A stretch of DNA of 54,747 bases, from positions 1 through 54,747 of the forward strand of contig JANWLE010000018.1 in the NCBI GenBank assembly GCA_025451035.1. Direction: 5' to 3'. The notes below the pieces were generated by a model. It was given only the letters and a program-made list of their open reading frames with translations. It was not told the origin of the DNA and did no database searches. The position numbers and the translations under genes were made by a program. This DNA is from Solirubrobacteraceae bacterium (GTDB taxonomy: Bacteria; Actinomycetota; Thermoleophilia; Solirubrobacterales; Solirubrobacteraceae). This document shows, piece by piece, positions 9,090-18,778 of the stretch (position 1 is the first letter of the stretch; each line of letters opens with the position of its first letter).

Positions 9090-9775
9090 ACGCGCCCAGC
9101 GGTGCGGATGTCGTAGTCGACGATGTCAGCAAGAGCTTCGGCCGGATCGCCGCGCTGCGGGGCGTTTCCCTGCGACTGAAGCCCGGCGAAGCGGTCGCGA
9201 TGGCCGGCCGCTCGGGGTCGGGCAAGAGCACCCTGCTGGCGCTGATCGGCGGTTTGGAGCGGCCAGACACGGGCCGGGTATTGATCGACGGGCAGCCGAT
9301 CTGGGCGCAACCGCGCCCCGCCCGGGCTCGTCGCGAGGTGGTCGGCTTCGTGTTCCAGCGCCATTTGCTGCTGGGGGCGCTCTCGGCGCGCGCGAACGTC
9401 GAAGTGCCGCTCATCGGCGCGGGCGCCCACCGCGCGGCGCGCCACGAGCGCGCGATGTCGCTGCTCGAGGAGGTCGGTCTGGCGGACCGCGCCGAGCACC
9501 TGCCCTCGGAGCTCTCGGGGGGAGAGCGCCAGCGCGTGGCGGTGGCGCGGGCGCTGGCAAACGAGCCGCGCCTGCTGCTCGCCGACGAGCCCACGGGAGC
9601 GCTCGACTCGGTCACCTCAGAGCGCGTCTTCGACCTGCTCTTCCGGCTACGCGACCGGCTCGGGATGACATTGTTCGTGGTCAGCTACGACCGCTCGGTC
9701 GGTGATCGCGCCGACCGCGCCATCACGCTCACAGACGGCCAGATCGACTCCGAGCACCCACCCGCTGGCCGCTAG
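9086..9775 (+). CDS. ABC transporter ATP-binding protein (LolD/MacB type)
   Basis: 229 residues from a TTG at 9086 that overlaps the lipoprotein stop; the frame extends upstream to 8849 but there it overlaps the lipoprotein gene. Walker A is GRSGSGKST, signature [14 protein letters not shown], Walker B LLLADEPTGALDS, with a Q-loop in VGFVFQRH. It would power the FtsX/MacB-type permease encoded 15 bp downstream. This class usually extracts lipoproteins or exports peptides and lipids rather than importing nutrients. Confidence 0.88.
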   Translation: MNAPSGADVVVDDVSKSFGRIAALRGVSLRLKPGEAVAMAGRSGSGKSTLLALIGGLERPDTGRVLIDGQPIWAQPRPARARREVVGFVFQRHLLLGALSARANVEVPLIGAGAHRAARHERAMSLLEEVGLADRAEHLPSELSGGERQRVAVARALANEPRLLLADEPTGALDSVTSERVFDLLFRLRDRLGMTLFVVSYDRSVGDRADRAITLTDGQIDSEHPPAGR

Positions 9776-9789
9776 CCAGCGCACCACCG

Positions 9790-10896
9790 ATGCTGGCGAT
9801 CATCTCCACCAACCTGACCCGCCGCGCGGCGCGAACGGTGTTGACCGCATCCGGGATCGCGGTCGGAGTGGCGACGATCGTGGCGCTGCTGTCCTTCACC
9901 CAGGGTTTGCGGGAGACCGCCGCCGGGCTGGTCCATCTCGGCGGCTCGGATCTTGGTGTCTTTCAGGCCAACGTGGCCGACCCGACCGCCTCGATCCTGC
10001 CGGAGGCGATGGTCGGCCGCCTCGCCGCCCAGCCGCAAATCGCCCGCGCGACGCCGCTGCTGCTCCTCGTCGAAGCTGTCAGAGGGGACCCGTCGGCGAT
10101 CGTGTTTGGAGCCGACCCGCGCGGTTTCTTCACGGCGAGCCTCGTGCTGACCGCCGGCCGACGCGCCGGGGCGACGCCCGGCCGGATCATGGTCGGAGAG
10201 CGCCTGGCGGCAAAGCTCAAACTGCGCGTGGGCGGGAGCGTCACGGTCAAGGGCCGCTCCTACACAGTGGCAGGTATCTACCACTCGGGGATCTTTTTCG
10301 AGGACTACGGAGCCGTGATGGACCTCGCGCAGGCCCAGACGCTGAGCGGTCATGCCGGGGAGGAGACAGACGTCGTCGTGCGGTTGACCGAAGGCACGCG
10401 CGCCGCGGACGCCGCGAAGGCGATCGAGCGCGCGTTCAGCGGCGTGCAGGTGATCACTGACCCGCAGCAGGCGCTGCGCGCGGGGGCGAACAGCACGTTG
10501 ATCTCGAAGGCGATCCTCGTGATCGTGGTGATCGCGCTGATCGTGGGCTCGATCAGCGTCGCGAACACGATGGCGATGTCGATCATGGAACGCCAGGGAG
10601 AGCTCGGCCTGCTGAGCACCGTCGGCTGGTCGCCGACACGCATCGCGCTGCTGATCCTCGGGGAAGGCGTCGCGGTGAGCCTGCTCGGCGCAGCGGCTGG
10701 GCTGCTCGTCGGGGTGCTCGGCGGGCGGCTGCTAGTCAGCGCGCTCGGCGTCAGTGCCTACGTGTCCCCGTCGATCACCGCCTGGGGCCTCGGCCGCGGC
10801 CTGCTGGTGGGCGTGGCGATCGGGGTGCTCGGCGGCATCTACCCCGCCTGGAGAGTGACGCGTATGACGCCGCTCAGAGCCCTCGCCGGCACATAG
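9790..10896 (+). CDS. FtsX/MacB-type ABC transporter permease
   Basis: 368 residues: one N-terminal membrane segment (about residues 18-38), a large extracytoplasmic domain (about 45-230) and three C-terminal membrane segments (about 240-360) ending in the family motif IYPAWRVTRMTPLRAL. It is a paralogue of the permease at 25359-26456: the N-termini share RTVLTASGIAVGVATIVALL versus RTALTGLGVALGVTTIVALL, and the motifs LGVFQAN and FGVFQAG. Ends 9 bp before the convergent protease gene. Confidence 0.9.
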   Translation: MLAIISTNLTRRAARTVLTASGIAVGVATIVALLSFTQGLRETAAGLVHLGGSDLGVFQANVADPTASILPEAMVGRLAAQPQIARATPLLLLVEAVRGDPSAIVFGADPRGFFTASLVLTAGRRAGATPGRIMVGERLAAKLKLRVGGSVTVKGRSYTVAGIYHSGIFFEDYGAVMDLAQAQTLSGHAGEETDVVVRLTEGTRAADAAKAIERAFSGVQVITDPQQALRAGANSTLISKAILVIVVIALIVGSISVANTMAMSIMERQGELGLLSTVGWSPTRIALLILGEGVAVSLLGAAAGLLVGVLGGRLLVSALGVSAYVSPSITAWGLGRGLLVGVAIGVLGGIYPAWRVTRMTPLRALAGT

Positions 10897-10905
10897 CGCC
10901 CCCGC

Positions 10906-12084
10906 TCAGCCGATCGCGGTGCGCCCCCTGGCACCGCCGGAGCGCGCGCCGCCGTCAGACGGGCGATCGGCGAGCGCCGAGGCGCGTAGCACGCGCTGCA
11001 CGTCGGTGATCGACAAGAGCCCGACGGGACGCCCGGTCCCGTCCACGACGACGGCCCTGCCCACGCGCGCGAACGCTGGCTGCTCGAGCAGGTGTGAGAC
11101 GTCCTCGTCTTCGCCGACGATCAGCTCGGGATCCCGCTCGGCGAGCTCGAACACGCGCTCGCGCTCGCGCTGCTCGGCCGTCAACGACTGCGCCTGCCCG
11201 ATGCTGATCAGCCCAACCGCGCGGCCCGCTACGTCCACCACCGGAAATGAGGTGTAGCGGTGCGCGATGAAGAACTCGCTCACCGCCTGCGCGACGGTCG
11301 CGCGGGCTGGGACGCTCACCACCGGCGTCGACATCAGCTCGGCGGCACGCACACCGGAGAAGACGGCGTTGATCTGTGCGCCCATCGCCTGCGCCCCGGC
11401 CGCGGCGACGATGAAGAAGCCGATCACGGCCAGCCACAGCCCCTCCGGGTAGCCGCTGAAGAACTCGAGCCCGCCGAACGCGATCAGCACGTAGCCGAAG
11501 CCGCGGCCGATGCGCGCGGCGCGCTCGGTCGCGCTCGCCATGTCGTGGCTGCGGCGCCACAACAGCGAGCGCAGCACGCGTCCGCCGTCCAGCGGGAATG
11601 CCGGCATCAGGTTGAACGCGAACAGCAGGCAGTTGATCAGCAGCTGGTATTCGACGAGCACACGGATCGTGGCCGGTGTCCCACCGGGCAGCACCAGCGC
11701 GACCACCGCGAATGCGCCCGCCACCACGGCCGTCACGGCGGGGCCGGCGAGCGCGTAGCGCAGCTCGTCGGCGGGATCGTGGGCTTCGTTGCGCATACGC
11801 GAGACGCCGCCGAGCAACCACAGGTCGATCTCCTCGACCTCGATGCCGTGTCTGCGCGCCACCAGCGCGTGACCGAACTCGTGCGCGAGGATGCTCGCGA
11901 ACAGCAGTATCGCGCTCGCCAGCCCGAGGGCGTACGCGACGACTGGCTCGATGCCGTGGATTTCTTCGGGGAAGTAGCTCGCGCCGAGCGACCAGGTGAT
12001 GAGCGCCACTATCACCAGCCACAGCGGACTCACCCCGACCGGGATCCCAGCAATGCGGGCGATGCGGATGCTGCGTCCTGGCAT
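10906..12084 (-). CDS. Site-2 protease (M50) with two CBS domains (Rip3-like)
   Basis: The 392-residue membrane metalloprotease has the zinc motif HEFGH (His68, Glu69, His72) in a membrane helix and the third ligand in NLMPAFPLDGGRVL. Six or so hydrophobic segments fill residues 15-215, followed by a CBS pair (about 225-370). The family cleaves membrane-bound anti-sigma factors or similar substrates; CBS pairs couple this to nucleotide levels. Rv2625c (rip3) of the DosR regulon has this architecture. The ATG follows a TAACTT box by 6 nt with no room for a useful ribosome site, so a leaderless mRNA is likely. Confidence 0.93.
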   Translation of the reverse strand: MPGRSIRIARIAGIPVGVSPLWLVIVALITWSLGASYFPEEIHGIEPVVAYALGLASAILLFASILAHEFGHALVARRHGIEVEEIDLWLLGGVSRMRNEAHDPADELRYALAGPAVTAVVAGAFAVVALVLPGGTPATIRVLVEYQLLINCLLFAFNLMPAFPLDGGRVLRSLLWRRSHDMASATERAARIGRGFGYVLIAFGGLEFFSGYPEGLWLAVIGFFIVAAAGAQAMGAQINAVFSGVRAAELMSTPVVSVPARATVAQAVSEFFIAHRYTSFPVVDVAGRAVGLISIGQAQSLTAEQRERERVFELAERDPELIVGEDEDVSHLLEQPAFARVGRAVVVDGTGRPVGLLSITDVQRVLRASALADRPSDGGARSGGARGRTAIG

Positions 12085-12090
12085 GCTCCC

Positions 12091-12096
12091 AAGTTA
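12091..12096 (-). promoter_or_regulatory. Candidate -10 box of the protease gene
   Basis: TAACTT on the minus strand fits TANNNT and ends 6 nt before the ATG at 12084, so the transcript would begin at or next to the start codon. The inference rests on spacing only. Confidence 0.45.
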
Positions 12097-12109
12097 GGGG
12101 ACGCACCCA

Positions 12110-12143
12110 GCGAGTTCTACGGGGCTCGCCCGCGGGCGATATC
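12110..12143 (-). promoter_or_regulatory. Shared promoter block, copy 1 (protease gene)
   Basis: On the minus strand this reads GATATC, then GCCCGCGGGCG, then a 4-nt spacer, then CCGTAG, upstream of the protease -10. The same arrangement occurs before the P-type ATPase gene (14632-14658) with 22 of 27 positions identical. CGCCCGCGGGCG is itself palindromic. It is a candidate activator or repressor site for co-regulation. A second CTACGG lies at 12152-12157. Confidence 0.5.
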
Positions 12144-12168
12144 AGCGGAAACTACGGGCGCGTGTCGC

Positions 12169-12597
12169 TCAGGCGGCGATCAGCACCCTCAGCTTCTCCG
12201 GCAGGATCGCCAGTACGTCGTCGATCTCACCGGCGCTCACGTGCTGGCGCAGTACGTGAGCGACAGCGCTCACCGCGATCGACGCCTCGGTCTCGCCCGC
12301 CATGCGTCCCTCTTCGGCGACGTGCTGCAAGAACGCGTTGACGTCGTGGATCGGCAGCGGGGTGCGGCTGGGATGCCAATCCTCGTAGTAGACGCCACGG
12401 ATCAGCGTCGGTAGCTGCGCGGCGAACTTCGCTGCTACCTCGACCGTCAGGCGGTCACGCAGCGAGTGCAGCACGGCCCGCAGCGCGCGGTACGCGTAGT
12501 GACGATCATCGCCGCCGAGCTCCTCGGCGACCTCTCTCAGCCAGATGTTCGTCTTCTCGACGCTGCGCTCGATGATGCTTGGCTCGATCTCACTCAT
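12169..12597 (-). CDS. DUF2267 family protein
   Basis: 142 residues, all helical in character, with the family pattern REVAEELGGDDRHYAYRALRAVLHSLRDRL near residues 22-50 and a C-terminal helix bundle. DUF2267 proteins are common in actinobacterial stress clusters; no biochemical role is established to my knowledge. The ATG follows GAGGAG by a few bases. The gene lies just upstream of the protease gene but a likely promoter block separates them. Confidence 0.85.
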   Translation of the reverse strand: MSEIEPSIIERSVEKTNIWLREVAEELGGDDRHYAYRALRAVLHSLRDRLTVEVAAKFAAQLPTLIRGVYYEDWHPSRTPLPIHDVNAFLQHVAEEGRMAGETEASIAVSAVAHVLRQHVSAGEIDDVLAILPEKLRVLIAA

Positions 12598-12885
12598 ACG
12601 GGCTCCTCGCGGATCGAATTACGTGGGATGTCAGCGTCCCGCACAGCCCGCAACGTCTGCATCAGTAAAGCACGGCAGGATCGTGCCGTAGAAGGCTGCA
12701 GCGGCGAGCGCGAGGCGTTCTCGACCGCCCGCGGGCGCAGCAGGAACAGGCTTGTACACAAAGGCATCGAAAAGTAGTTCAATACCCATAAAGGGCATCT
12801 AGATCGTGGCGCAAGGAAGCGACACGAAGGGGTTCGGGTCGAGGTCGTGGCGCAGACGAATAGTCGTACGGGAAGGGCATAGCTT
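12598..12885. promoter_or_regulatory. Divergent promoter region, DUF2267 / DosS-like kinase
   Basis: This 288-bp gap feeds genes in both directions. It holds CCGTAG at 12687-12692, a weak inverted repeat GCACG/CGTGC at about 12671-12687, the palindrome CGCCCGCGGGCG near 12726-12737 that recurs in the shared promoter block, and an AT-richer stretch near 12765-12800. GGAAGG near 12871 is the ribosome site for the kinase. No RNA gene is visible. Confidence 0.45.
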
Positions 12886-14577
12886 TTGAATCGCGCGGTC
12901 CAGGGAATTCTCGAGGTCGCGCGAGGCGTTCTCGCCGAGCTCGATCTGGACGTGGTGCTCGAGCATGTGCTCCAGTCCGCGCAGGAACTGACCGAAGCCC
13001 GCTACGCCGCGCTCGGTGTCCTGAATGAGTCCAAGACCGAGCTCGAGCGCTTTCTCACCAAGGGCCTCGACGAGCGCGCACACGCCGCGATCGGGGCGTT
13101 GCCGCGCGGGCGCGGTGTGCTCGGCGCGCTCATCACCGACCCCGCGTCGCTGCGACTGGCCGAGGTCGGCAAGCACCCGCGCTCCTACGGCTTCCCCCAA
13201 GGGCACCCGCCGATGAGCACGTTTCTGGGGGTGCCGATCCTCATCGACGGAGAGCCGTTCGGGAACCTGTACCTGACCGAGAAGACGGGCGGCGGGCCGT
13301 TCTCTGATGAGGACGAGCAGGCCGTGATCGTGCTCGCGGGGTTCGCCGCGGTTGCGATAGACCACGCGCGGCGCTATACAGGTGCTAGCGAACGTCGGGA
13401 CGAGCTGGAGCGAACGGTCGCTGCGTTGGAGGCCACAATGCAAATAACGCGGGCGGTTGGAGGAGAGACGGACCTCGAGGTGATCCTCGAGCTCGTAGCC
13501 AAGCGCGGTCGCGCGCTGGTGTCGGCGCGGACGCTGGTCGTCGAGCTCAAGCGCCACAACGAGCTGCTCGTCGCCGCGGCGGCGGGAGAGCTGCCTGACG
13601 GTCTGATCGGCAAGCGCCTGTGGCTGGAGAACACAATCGCCAGCCGCGCGATGAGCACGTCTCGCCCCCAGCATTTGCAGGATGAGCTGAGCCTCGCCCG
13701 TTTTGACGAGCACGGTTTGGGCAGGCTCGGCATCAAAGCGGCGGGGGGGCTGGTCGTGCCGCTCGTCTTTCGCGGCGAGCCTCACGGCGCGCTGGTCGCG
13801 CTCGATCGCCTGCACGACGGTCCGACCTTCACGCCCGAGGACGAGCGGCTGCTGGAGGCGTTCGCGGCGAGCGCCGCCGCCGCCATCGCGACCGCGCAGT
13901 CGATCGCCTCAGAGCGCCAGCGCCAGCGTCTGGCGGCGACGGAGGGGGAGCGCCGGCGCTGGGCGCGGGAGCTCCACGACGAGACCCTGCAGAGCCTGAG
14001 CGCGCTGCGCATCGGTCTCTCGACGGCGGGACGCTCAGCCCAGCCAGACGCCCTCGCGAGAGCCGTCGGCCAGGCCGTGGAGCAGCTGGAGGAAGCGATC
14101 GCGAACCTCCGTGGACTGATCACCGACCTGCGGCCGGCGGCGCTAGACGAGCTCGGCGTCCAGGCGGCGATCGAAGGCTTGGCGGAGCGCACAGGCCGAC
14201 ACGGCCTGGATGTCGATGTCAGCGTCGAGCTCTTCAGTGACGACGACGACCGTCCCGTTCGTCACCTGCCGGAGATGGAGACAGCCATCTACCGCATCGT
14301 CCAGGAGGCGCTCACGAACGCCGTCAAGCACGGCGAAGCCAAACGCGCGGTCGTGGAGGTACACGAGGACCAGGCCACGATCCACGTGATCATCCGTGAC
14401 GACGGCACCGGCTTTGACCTCGGGCAGGACACCAGCGGCTTCGGGCTGGTGGGTATACGCGAGCGGATCGAGCTGCTCGGCGGAGAAGTCGAGATCGAGT
14501 CCGCGCCAGGCCGTGGCACGGCGATCAGGGCGAGAGTCCCCTCGCAGCGCGCGAGCAAAGAGCGCCTAGTCGGCTGA
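12886..14577 (+). CDS. GAF/GAF sensor histidine kinase, DosS/DevS-like, candidate haem sensor
   Basis: 563 residues from a TTG; an in-frame TAG lies two codons upstream, so the start cannot be earlier. Two GAF domains (about 18-165 and 185-335) precede a HisKA_3 domain with His364 in ARELHDETLQ and an HATPase domain (N-box EALTNAVKH, G-box DDGTGF). In the first GAF, His107 of GHPPM and Tyr129 of GNLYL are 22 residues apart, as are the DosS haem ligand His149 and distal Tyr171. It is therefore a candidate haem-based oxygen, NO or redox sensor. No response regulator adjoins it; the NarL-type regulator at 37455 is the nearest plausible partner. Confidence 0.9.
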   Translation: MNRAVQGILEVARGVLAELDLDVVLEHVLQSAQELTEARYAALGVLNESKTELERFLTKGLDERAHAAIGALPRGRGVLGALITDPASLRLAEVGKHPRSYGFPQGHPPMSTFLGVPILIDGEPFGNLYLTEKTGGGPFSDEDEQAVIVLAGFAAVAIDHARRYTGASERRDELERTVAALEATMQITRAVGGETDLEVILELVAKRGRALVSARTLVVELKRHNELLVAAAAGELPDGLIGKRLWLENTIASRAMSTSRPQHLQDELSLARFDEHGLGRLGIKAAGGLVVPLVFRGEPHGALVALDRLHDGPTFTPEDERLLEAFAASAAAAIATAQSIASERQRQRLAATEGERRRWARELHDETLQSLSALRIGLSTAGRSAQPDALARAVGQAVEQLEEAIANLRGLITDLRPAALDELGVQAAIEGLAERTGRHGLDVDVSVELFSDDDDRPVRHLPEMETAIYRIVQEALTNAVKHGEAKRAVVEVHEDQATIHVIIRDDGTGFDLGQDTSGFGLVGIRERIELLGGEVEIESAPGRGTAIRARVPSQRASKERLVG

Positions 14578-14606
14578 GCGGCAGGCCTGCTGGAGTTTCG
14601 GCTTTC

Positions 14607-14624
14607 CCGCAGTCAAGTGCGGGC
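14607..14624 (+). terminator. Short hairpin after the kinase gene
   Basis: CCCGCA and TGCGGG form a perfect 6-bp stem around a 6-nt loop, 30 bp after the kinase stop. There is no T-run, so it is at best a weak or Rho-aided terminator. Confidence 0.3.
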
Positions 14625-14654
14625 GAGCGCCGATGTCCCCCGCGGGCGCTCGCC
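14622..14654 (+). promoter_or_regulatory. Inverted repeat in the P-type ATPase promoter
   Basis: GGCGAGCGCC (14622-14631) and GGCGCTCGCC (14645-14654) are perfect 10-bp inverted arms with a 13-bp spacer, covering the expected -35 region of the ATPase gene. Candidate operator; it overlaps shared promoter block copy 2. Confidence 0.45.
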
Positions 14655-14661
14655 GTAGTTT
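14632..14661 (+). promoter_or_regulatory. Shared promoter block copy 2 with -10 TAGTTT (P-type ATPase gene)
   Basis: GATGTC, then CCCCGCGGGCG, a 4-nt spacer and CCGTAG mirror the block before the protease gene. The TAG of CCGTAG begins TAGTTT (14656-14661), a TANNNT -10 box that lies 9 nt before the ATG at 14671, which implies a leaderless or nearly leaderless transcript. Confidence 0.5.
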
Positions 14662-14670
14662 GACGCAGGT

Positions 14671-17415
14671 ATGGCGCCACCAAGCGCAATGTCCGGGCAC
14701 GCCCGGACGGGCGAGCCCCCGGGCGAGGTCGAGGCGACCGAGAGCATCACCTTGCTGCTCGAGCACCTGCACAGCTCCCCGGCAGGGCTCTCGACGGCGG
14801 AGGCGGGCCGCCGCCTGCTGCAGTACGGGCCGAACGAGCTGCGCCGCCGCGGCGGGACGCGCTGGCCGCGCGAGCTGGCGCGCCAGTTCACCCACCCCCT
14901 CGCGCTGCTGCTGTGGGTGGCCGCCGGGCTGGCCTGGGCGGCTGGCATCCTCGCCGTCGCGATCGCGATCGTGGTCGTGATAATCGTCAACGCGCTGTTC
15001 GCTTTCATCCAGGAGGCCGAGGCGGAGCGAGCGGTGGAGGCGCTAGCCCGCTTCATGCCGGAGCGCGCGACGGTGCTGCGCGACAGGGAACAGGCCACCG
15101 TCTCCGCGCGCGAGCTCGTGCCGGGCGACATCCTGGTCGTGCGCGAAGGCGACCGCATCTCCGCCGACGCGCGCCTGCTTGACGGCGCGATCGACGTCGA
15201 CACGTCGATGCTGACCGGCGAGTCGCTGCCGGTGCTGCGCTCCGCGCAGCTGCCGGAGGGCCGCGGACCGCTGCTGCAGGCGAGGGACCTGGTTCTCAGT
15301 GGCACGGCATGCACGGAGGGCGAAGCGCGCGCGCTGATCTTCGCGACCGGGATGCACACGGAGCTGGGGCGCATCGCCGCGCTGACCGAGCGCGTCGGCG
15401 TCGAGCCGAGCCCGCTGGAACGGCAGGTGCGCCGCGTCGCCTGGCTGATCGCGCTGATCGCGGTGCTTCTCGGCGTTGCCTTCATGCCGATCGCAATGCT
15501 CGGCGCGGGCCTGCCATTCACCGACGCGGTCGTATTCGCGGTCGGTCTGCTCGTGGGCAACGTACCCGAGGGCCTGCTGCCGGTGATAACGCTTGCGCTC
15601 GCCGTCGGCGTCCGGGGCCTGGTGCGCGACGGAGCGATCGTCAAGCGGCTGAGCGCCATCGAGACGCTCGGGTCAACCGACGTGATCTGCACCGACAAGA
15701 CGGGAACCCTGACGGAGAACAGCATGCGCCCGGTCTCGGCGTGGACGCTCGACGGCACGACGAGCCTCGCCGCAGGCGGGCAGCGAGCTACGGCCGCCGC
15801 TGGCGGTGACGCGGCGCTGCGCGCGCTCGCCGTGACGGCGGCTCGCTGCAACAACGCCAGCCTCCAGGGCGATGCCGCGACGGGTGATGCGACCGAGGTA
15901 GCGATGCTCATCGCCGCCCGCGTCCTCGGCGCGGACGTCCACAGAACGCTCCGTGAGCGGCAACGGCGCGCCCAGTACAACTTCGACCCGCAGATCAAGT
16001 TGATGTCGACGCTCGACGCCGACGAGGGGGGCGTCCTTCACACCAAGGGCGCGCCCGAGGCGATGCTGCCGCGTTGCACGGTGACGCTCGCCCCCGACGG
16101 GGCGCAGCGCGAGCTGGACGAGGACCAGCGCCACGCGATCGCCGAGCAGGTGGAGAGCTTCGCGACGTCCGGCATGCGGGTGCTCGCGCTGGCGCAGAGA
16201 GCGATCGGCCCGGGCGCCCCGCCGCCGCGCGAGGAGGCGGAGCGCGGCCTGTGCTTTCTGGGTTTGATCGCGATGCTCGACCCGCCCCGGCCCGAGGTCG
16301 AGGCGGCCGTCGCGTCGTGCCACAGCGCGGGGATCCGCATCATTGTGATCACCGGCGACCACCCGTTGACCGCGACCGCCATCGCACGTCAGGTCGGCAT
16401 CGGCGGGGGGGAACCGAGGGCGATCGACGCATCTGTGATCGACCACAGACATGAGCCCGAGCTGCGAGAGCTGCTCGCGTCGGGCGAGGAGCTGGTCTTT
16501 GCGCGCGCCTCACCCGAGGCGAAGCTGCAGATCGCCGACGCGCTGCGCGCACAGGGCCACGTGATCGCCATGACCGGTGACGGCGTCAACGACGCGCCGG
16601 CGCTGCGCCGCGCCGACATAGGCGTGGCGATGGGCCGCTCTGGCACGGATGTCGCCCGCGAGGCCGCGACGATGATCCTGACCGACGACAACTTCGCGAC
16701 GATCACCGCCGCCGTGAAGGCCGGACGGCGGGTCTACGAGAACATCCGCAAGTTCATCGTCTACATTTTCGCGCACGCCACCCCCGAGGTGACGCCGTTC
16801 TTGGTCTTCGCGCTCAGCGGCGGCGCCGTGCCGCTGCCGTTGACGGTGCTGCAGCTGCTGGCCTTCGACGTCGGCACCGAGACGCTGCCGGCGCTCGCGC
16901 TCGGACGCGAGCCGGCTGAGCCAGGGCTGATGGCACGCTCGCCCAGGCGTCGCAGCGAAGGCATCATCCAGCGATCGATGCTGCTGCGCGCATGGCTATT
17001 CCTCGGGCTCATCTCGGCGTTGCTGGGCATGGGCGGCTTCTTCTACGTGCTCATCAAAGCCGGCTGGCATCCCGGTGATCCGACCGGCGCCGGGCATCCA
17101 CTCAACCATGGCTACCGCGAGGCGACGAGCATGACCTTCTTCTCGATGGTCGCCTGCCAGATCGGAACGGCGTTCGCCGCCCGCACCGAGCGGGCGTCGC
17201 TGCGCTCGGTGGGGGTGTTCTCAAACCGGCTGCTGCTGTGGGGGATCGCCTTCGAGCTGGCGCTGGCGGGAGCGATCATCTACGTCCCGGTGCTGCAGTC
17301 GCTGCTGGGCACAGAGCCCTTGCCCCCGGACGCGCTCGCGCTCGCGCTGCCGTTCCCGTTCATCGTCTGGGGAGCCGATGAGCTGCGCCGCTACCTGTTG
17401 CGGAGAAACCCTTAG
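14671..17415 (+). CDS. Type II P-type cation ATPase (CtpF-like)
   Basis: 914 residues with ten expected membrane helices. The phosphorylated Asp342 is in [15 protein letters not shown]-type actuator motif MLTGESLP; hinge [21 protein letters not shown]. Ion-site helices read NVPEGLLP (M4), PEVTPF (M5) and [11 protein letters not shown] (M6). These are closer to Na+/K+-type pumps ([21 protein letters not shown]) than to SERCA. Its length and class match M. tuberculosis CtpF (Rv1997), a DosR-regulon pump. The transported ion cannot be fixed by eye: Na+, K+ or Ca2+ are all possible. Confidence 0.92.
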   Translation: MAPPSAMSGHARTGEPPGEVEATESITLLLEHLHSSPAGLSTAEAGRRLLQYGPNELRRRGGTRWPRELARQFTHPLALLLWVAAGLAWAAGILAVAIAIVVVIIVNALFAFIQEAEAERAVEALARFMPERATVLRDREQATVSARELVPGDILVVREGDRISADARLLDGAIDVDTSMLTGESLPVLRSAQLPEGRGPLLQARDLVLSGTACTEGEARALIFATGMHTELGRIAALTERVGVEPSPLERQVRRVAWLIALIAVLLGVAFMPIAMLGAGLPFTDAVVFAVGLLVGNVPEGLLPVITLALAVGVRGLVRDGAIVKRLSAIETLGSTDVICTDKTGTLTENSMRPVSAWTLDGTTSLAAGGQRATAAAGGDAALRALAVTAARCNNASLQGDAATGDATEVAMLIAARVLGADVHRTLRERQRRAQYNFDPQIKLMSTLDADEGGVLHTKGAPEAMLPRCTVTLAPDGAQRELDEDQRHAIAEQVESFATSGMRVLALAQRAIGPGAPPPREEAERGLCFLGLIAMLDPPRPEVEAAVASCHSAGIRIIVITGDHPLTATAIARQVGIGGGEPRAIDASVIDHRHEPELRELLASGEELVFARASPEAKLQIADALRAQGHVIAMTGDGVNDAPALRRADIGVAMGRSGTDVAREAATMILTDDNFATITAAVKAGRRVYENIRKFIVYIFAHATPEVTPFLVFALSGGAVPLPLTVLQLLAFDVGTETLPALALGREPAEPGLMARSPRRRSEGIIQRSMLLRAWLFLGLISALLGMGGFFYVLIKAGWHPGDPTGAGHPLNHGYREATSMTFFSMVACQIGTAFAARTERASLRSVGVFSNRLLLWGIAFELALAGAIIYVPVLQSLLGTEPLPPDALALALPFPFIVWGADELRRYLLRRNP

Positions 17416-17472
17416 GGGGCGGCGTAGCGGCTGCGGATGCCACCTCGCCGCACGGTGGCGGAAGATCGCCTC

Positions 17473-18702
17473 ATGCTTCAGCGCGTCTCCGTCGGGCGCT
17501 GGTCGCTCGATGCCTATCGCGGGATCGTCCCTGGCGAGATCCTCGAAGAGCTACACGAGCAAGCACGTGCGCTGCGCGGCGCGCGCGTGCTTCACCTGAA
17601 CGCCACCGCCTACGGCGGCGGCGTATCGGAGCTGCTGCGCTCGGTGGTGCCGTTGCTGAACAACGTCGGCTTGCGCTGCGACTGGAAGGTGATCTCCGCT
17701 AGCCAGGAGTTCTTCGGTGCCACCAAGGCTCTGCACAACGGCCTGCAGGGCAGCCCGCTGCAGCTCAGCGACGCGGACAAGGCCGCGTACCTGCAGTGCT
17801 CGCGGGAGAACGCGGGCGCCCTCGAGGACGGCTATGACTTCGTGATCGTGCACGACCCGCAGCCCGCCGCCATGGCGCAGCTGCACGGCAAGGGCAGCGC
17901 GCGCTGGGTTTGGCGCTGTCACATAGACACCTCCGAACCCAACCCCGACACGTGGGCGTTCTTGCGTGGCTATCTCGCCGCGTTCGACGCGGCGGTGTTC
18001 ACGATGAAGCAGTTCGTGCCGCCTGACCTGCCGGTGGGCAGGGTCGAGGAGATCGCGCCGGCGATCGACCCATTGAGCCCCAAGAACCTGCCTTTGAGCC
18101 TCGACACGTGCAGGCAGATACTTGACTGGATCGGGATCGAGCTGCCCGGTCGTCTGGTGACGCAGGTCTCGCGCTTTGACGCGTGGAAGGACCCCGAGGG
18201 GGTGATCACCGCCTACCGGCTGGTGCGTTCAGAGGTCCCGGAGCTTCAGCTTGCGCTCGTCGGCTCGATGGCGCTGGATGACCCTGAGGGGTGGGACGTG
18301 TACCGCCAGTTGTCCGAGCACGCGACGGGAGACCCGTTGATCCATCTCTACACGAACCTGACGGGAGTGAGCAACATGGAGGTGAACGCGTTCCAGCGAC
18401 TGTCGGAGATCATCGTGCAGAAGTCGATCCGCGAGGGTTTCGGGCTGGTCGTCTCCGAGTCGCTGTGGAAGGGCACGCCGGTGGTAGCCGGCCGCGCCGG
18501 CGGCATCCCGCTGCAGATGCCAGCCGGCGTCGGCGGGCTGCTCGTCGACTCCGTCGAGCAGTGCGCCGAGGCGATGCTGAAGCTGCTCAGCGACCCGCAG
18601 TACTCGCGTGAGCTGGGCTCGAGCGGCCGCGCGCGCGTGCGCGAGCGCTTCTTGCTGCCGCGCCTGCTCGCCGACGAACTGAGGCTGCTCGCGGACCTCT
18701 AG
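17473..18702 (+). CDS. treT: Trehalose synthase TreT-type glycosyltransferase (GT4)
   Basis: 409 residues from the ATG at 17473 (GGAAG nine bases upstream); the frame is open to 17437. The N-terminus [24 protein letters not shown] matches the TreT pattern FVHVNSTSFGGGVAE. The GT4 C-terminal domain shows [28 protein letters not shown], with the donor-binding Glu motif. TreT joins NDP-glucose and glucose to give trehalose, and can run in reverse to make NDP-glucose. It lies upstream of a glucan debranching-type gene, so trehalose and glycogen turnover appear linked. Confidence 0.88.
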   Translation: MLQRVSVGRWSLDAYRGIVPGEILEELHEQARALRGARVLHLNATAYGGGVSELLRSVVPLLNNVGLRCDWKVISASQEFFGATKALHNGLQGSPLQLSDADKAAYLQCSRENAGALEDGYDFVIVHDPQPAAMAQLHGKGSARWVWRCHIDTSEPNPDTWAFLRGYLAAFDAAVFTMKQFVPPDLPVGRVEEIAPAIDPLSPKNLPLSLDTCRQILDWIGIELPGRLVTQVSRFDAWKDPEGVITAYRLVRSEVPELQLALVGSMALDDPEGWDVYRQLSEHATGDPLIHLYTNLTGVSNMEVNAFQRLSEIIVQKSIREGFGLVVSESLWKGTPVVAGRAGGIPLQMPAGVGGLLVDSVEQCAEAMLKLLSDPQYSRELGSSGRARVRERFLLPRLLADELRLLADL

Positions 18703-18778
18703 CCCAAGCGGGCCGGCGCGGGCAGCCCGCTTGTCCCAGCGGGCCCTCCGGAGGGCTTGACGAGGGTGTGTACGATCG

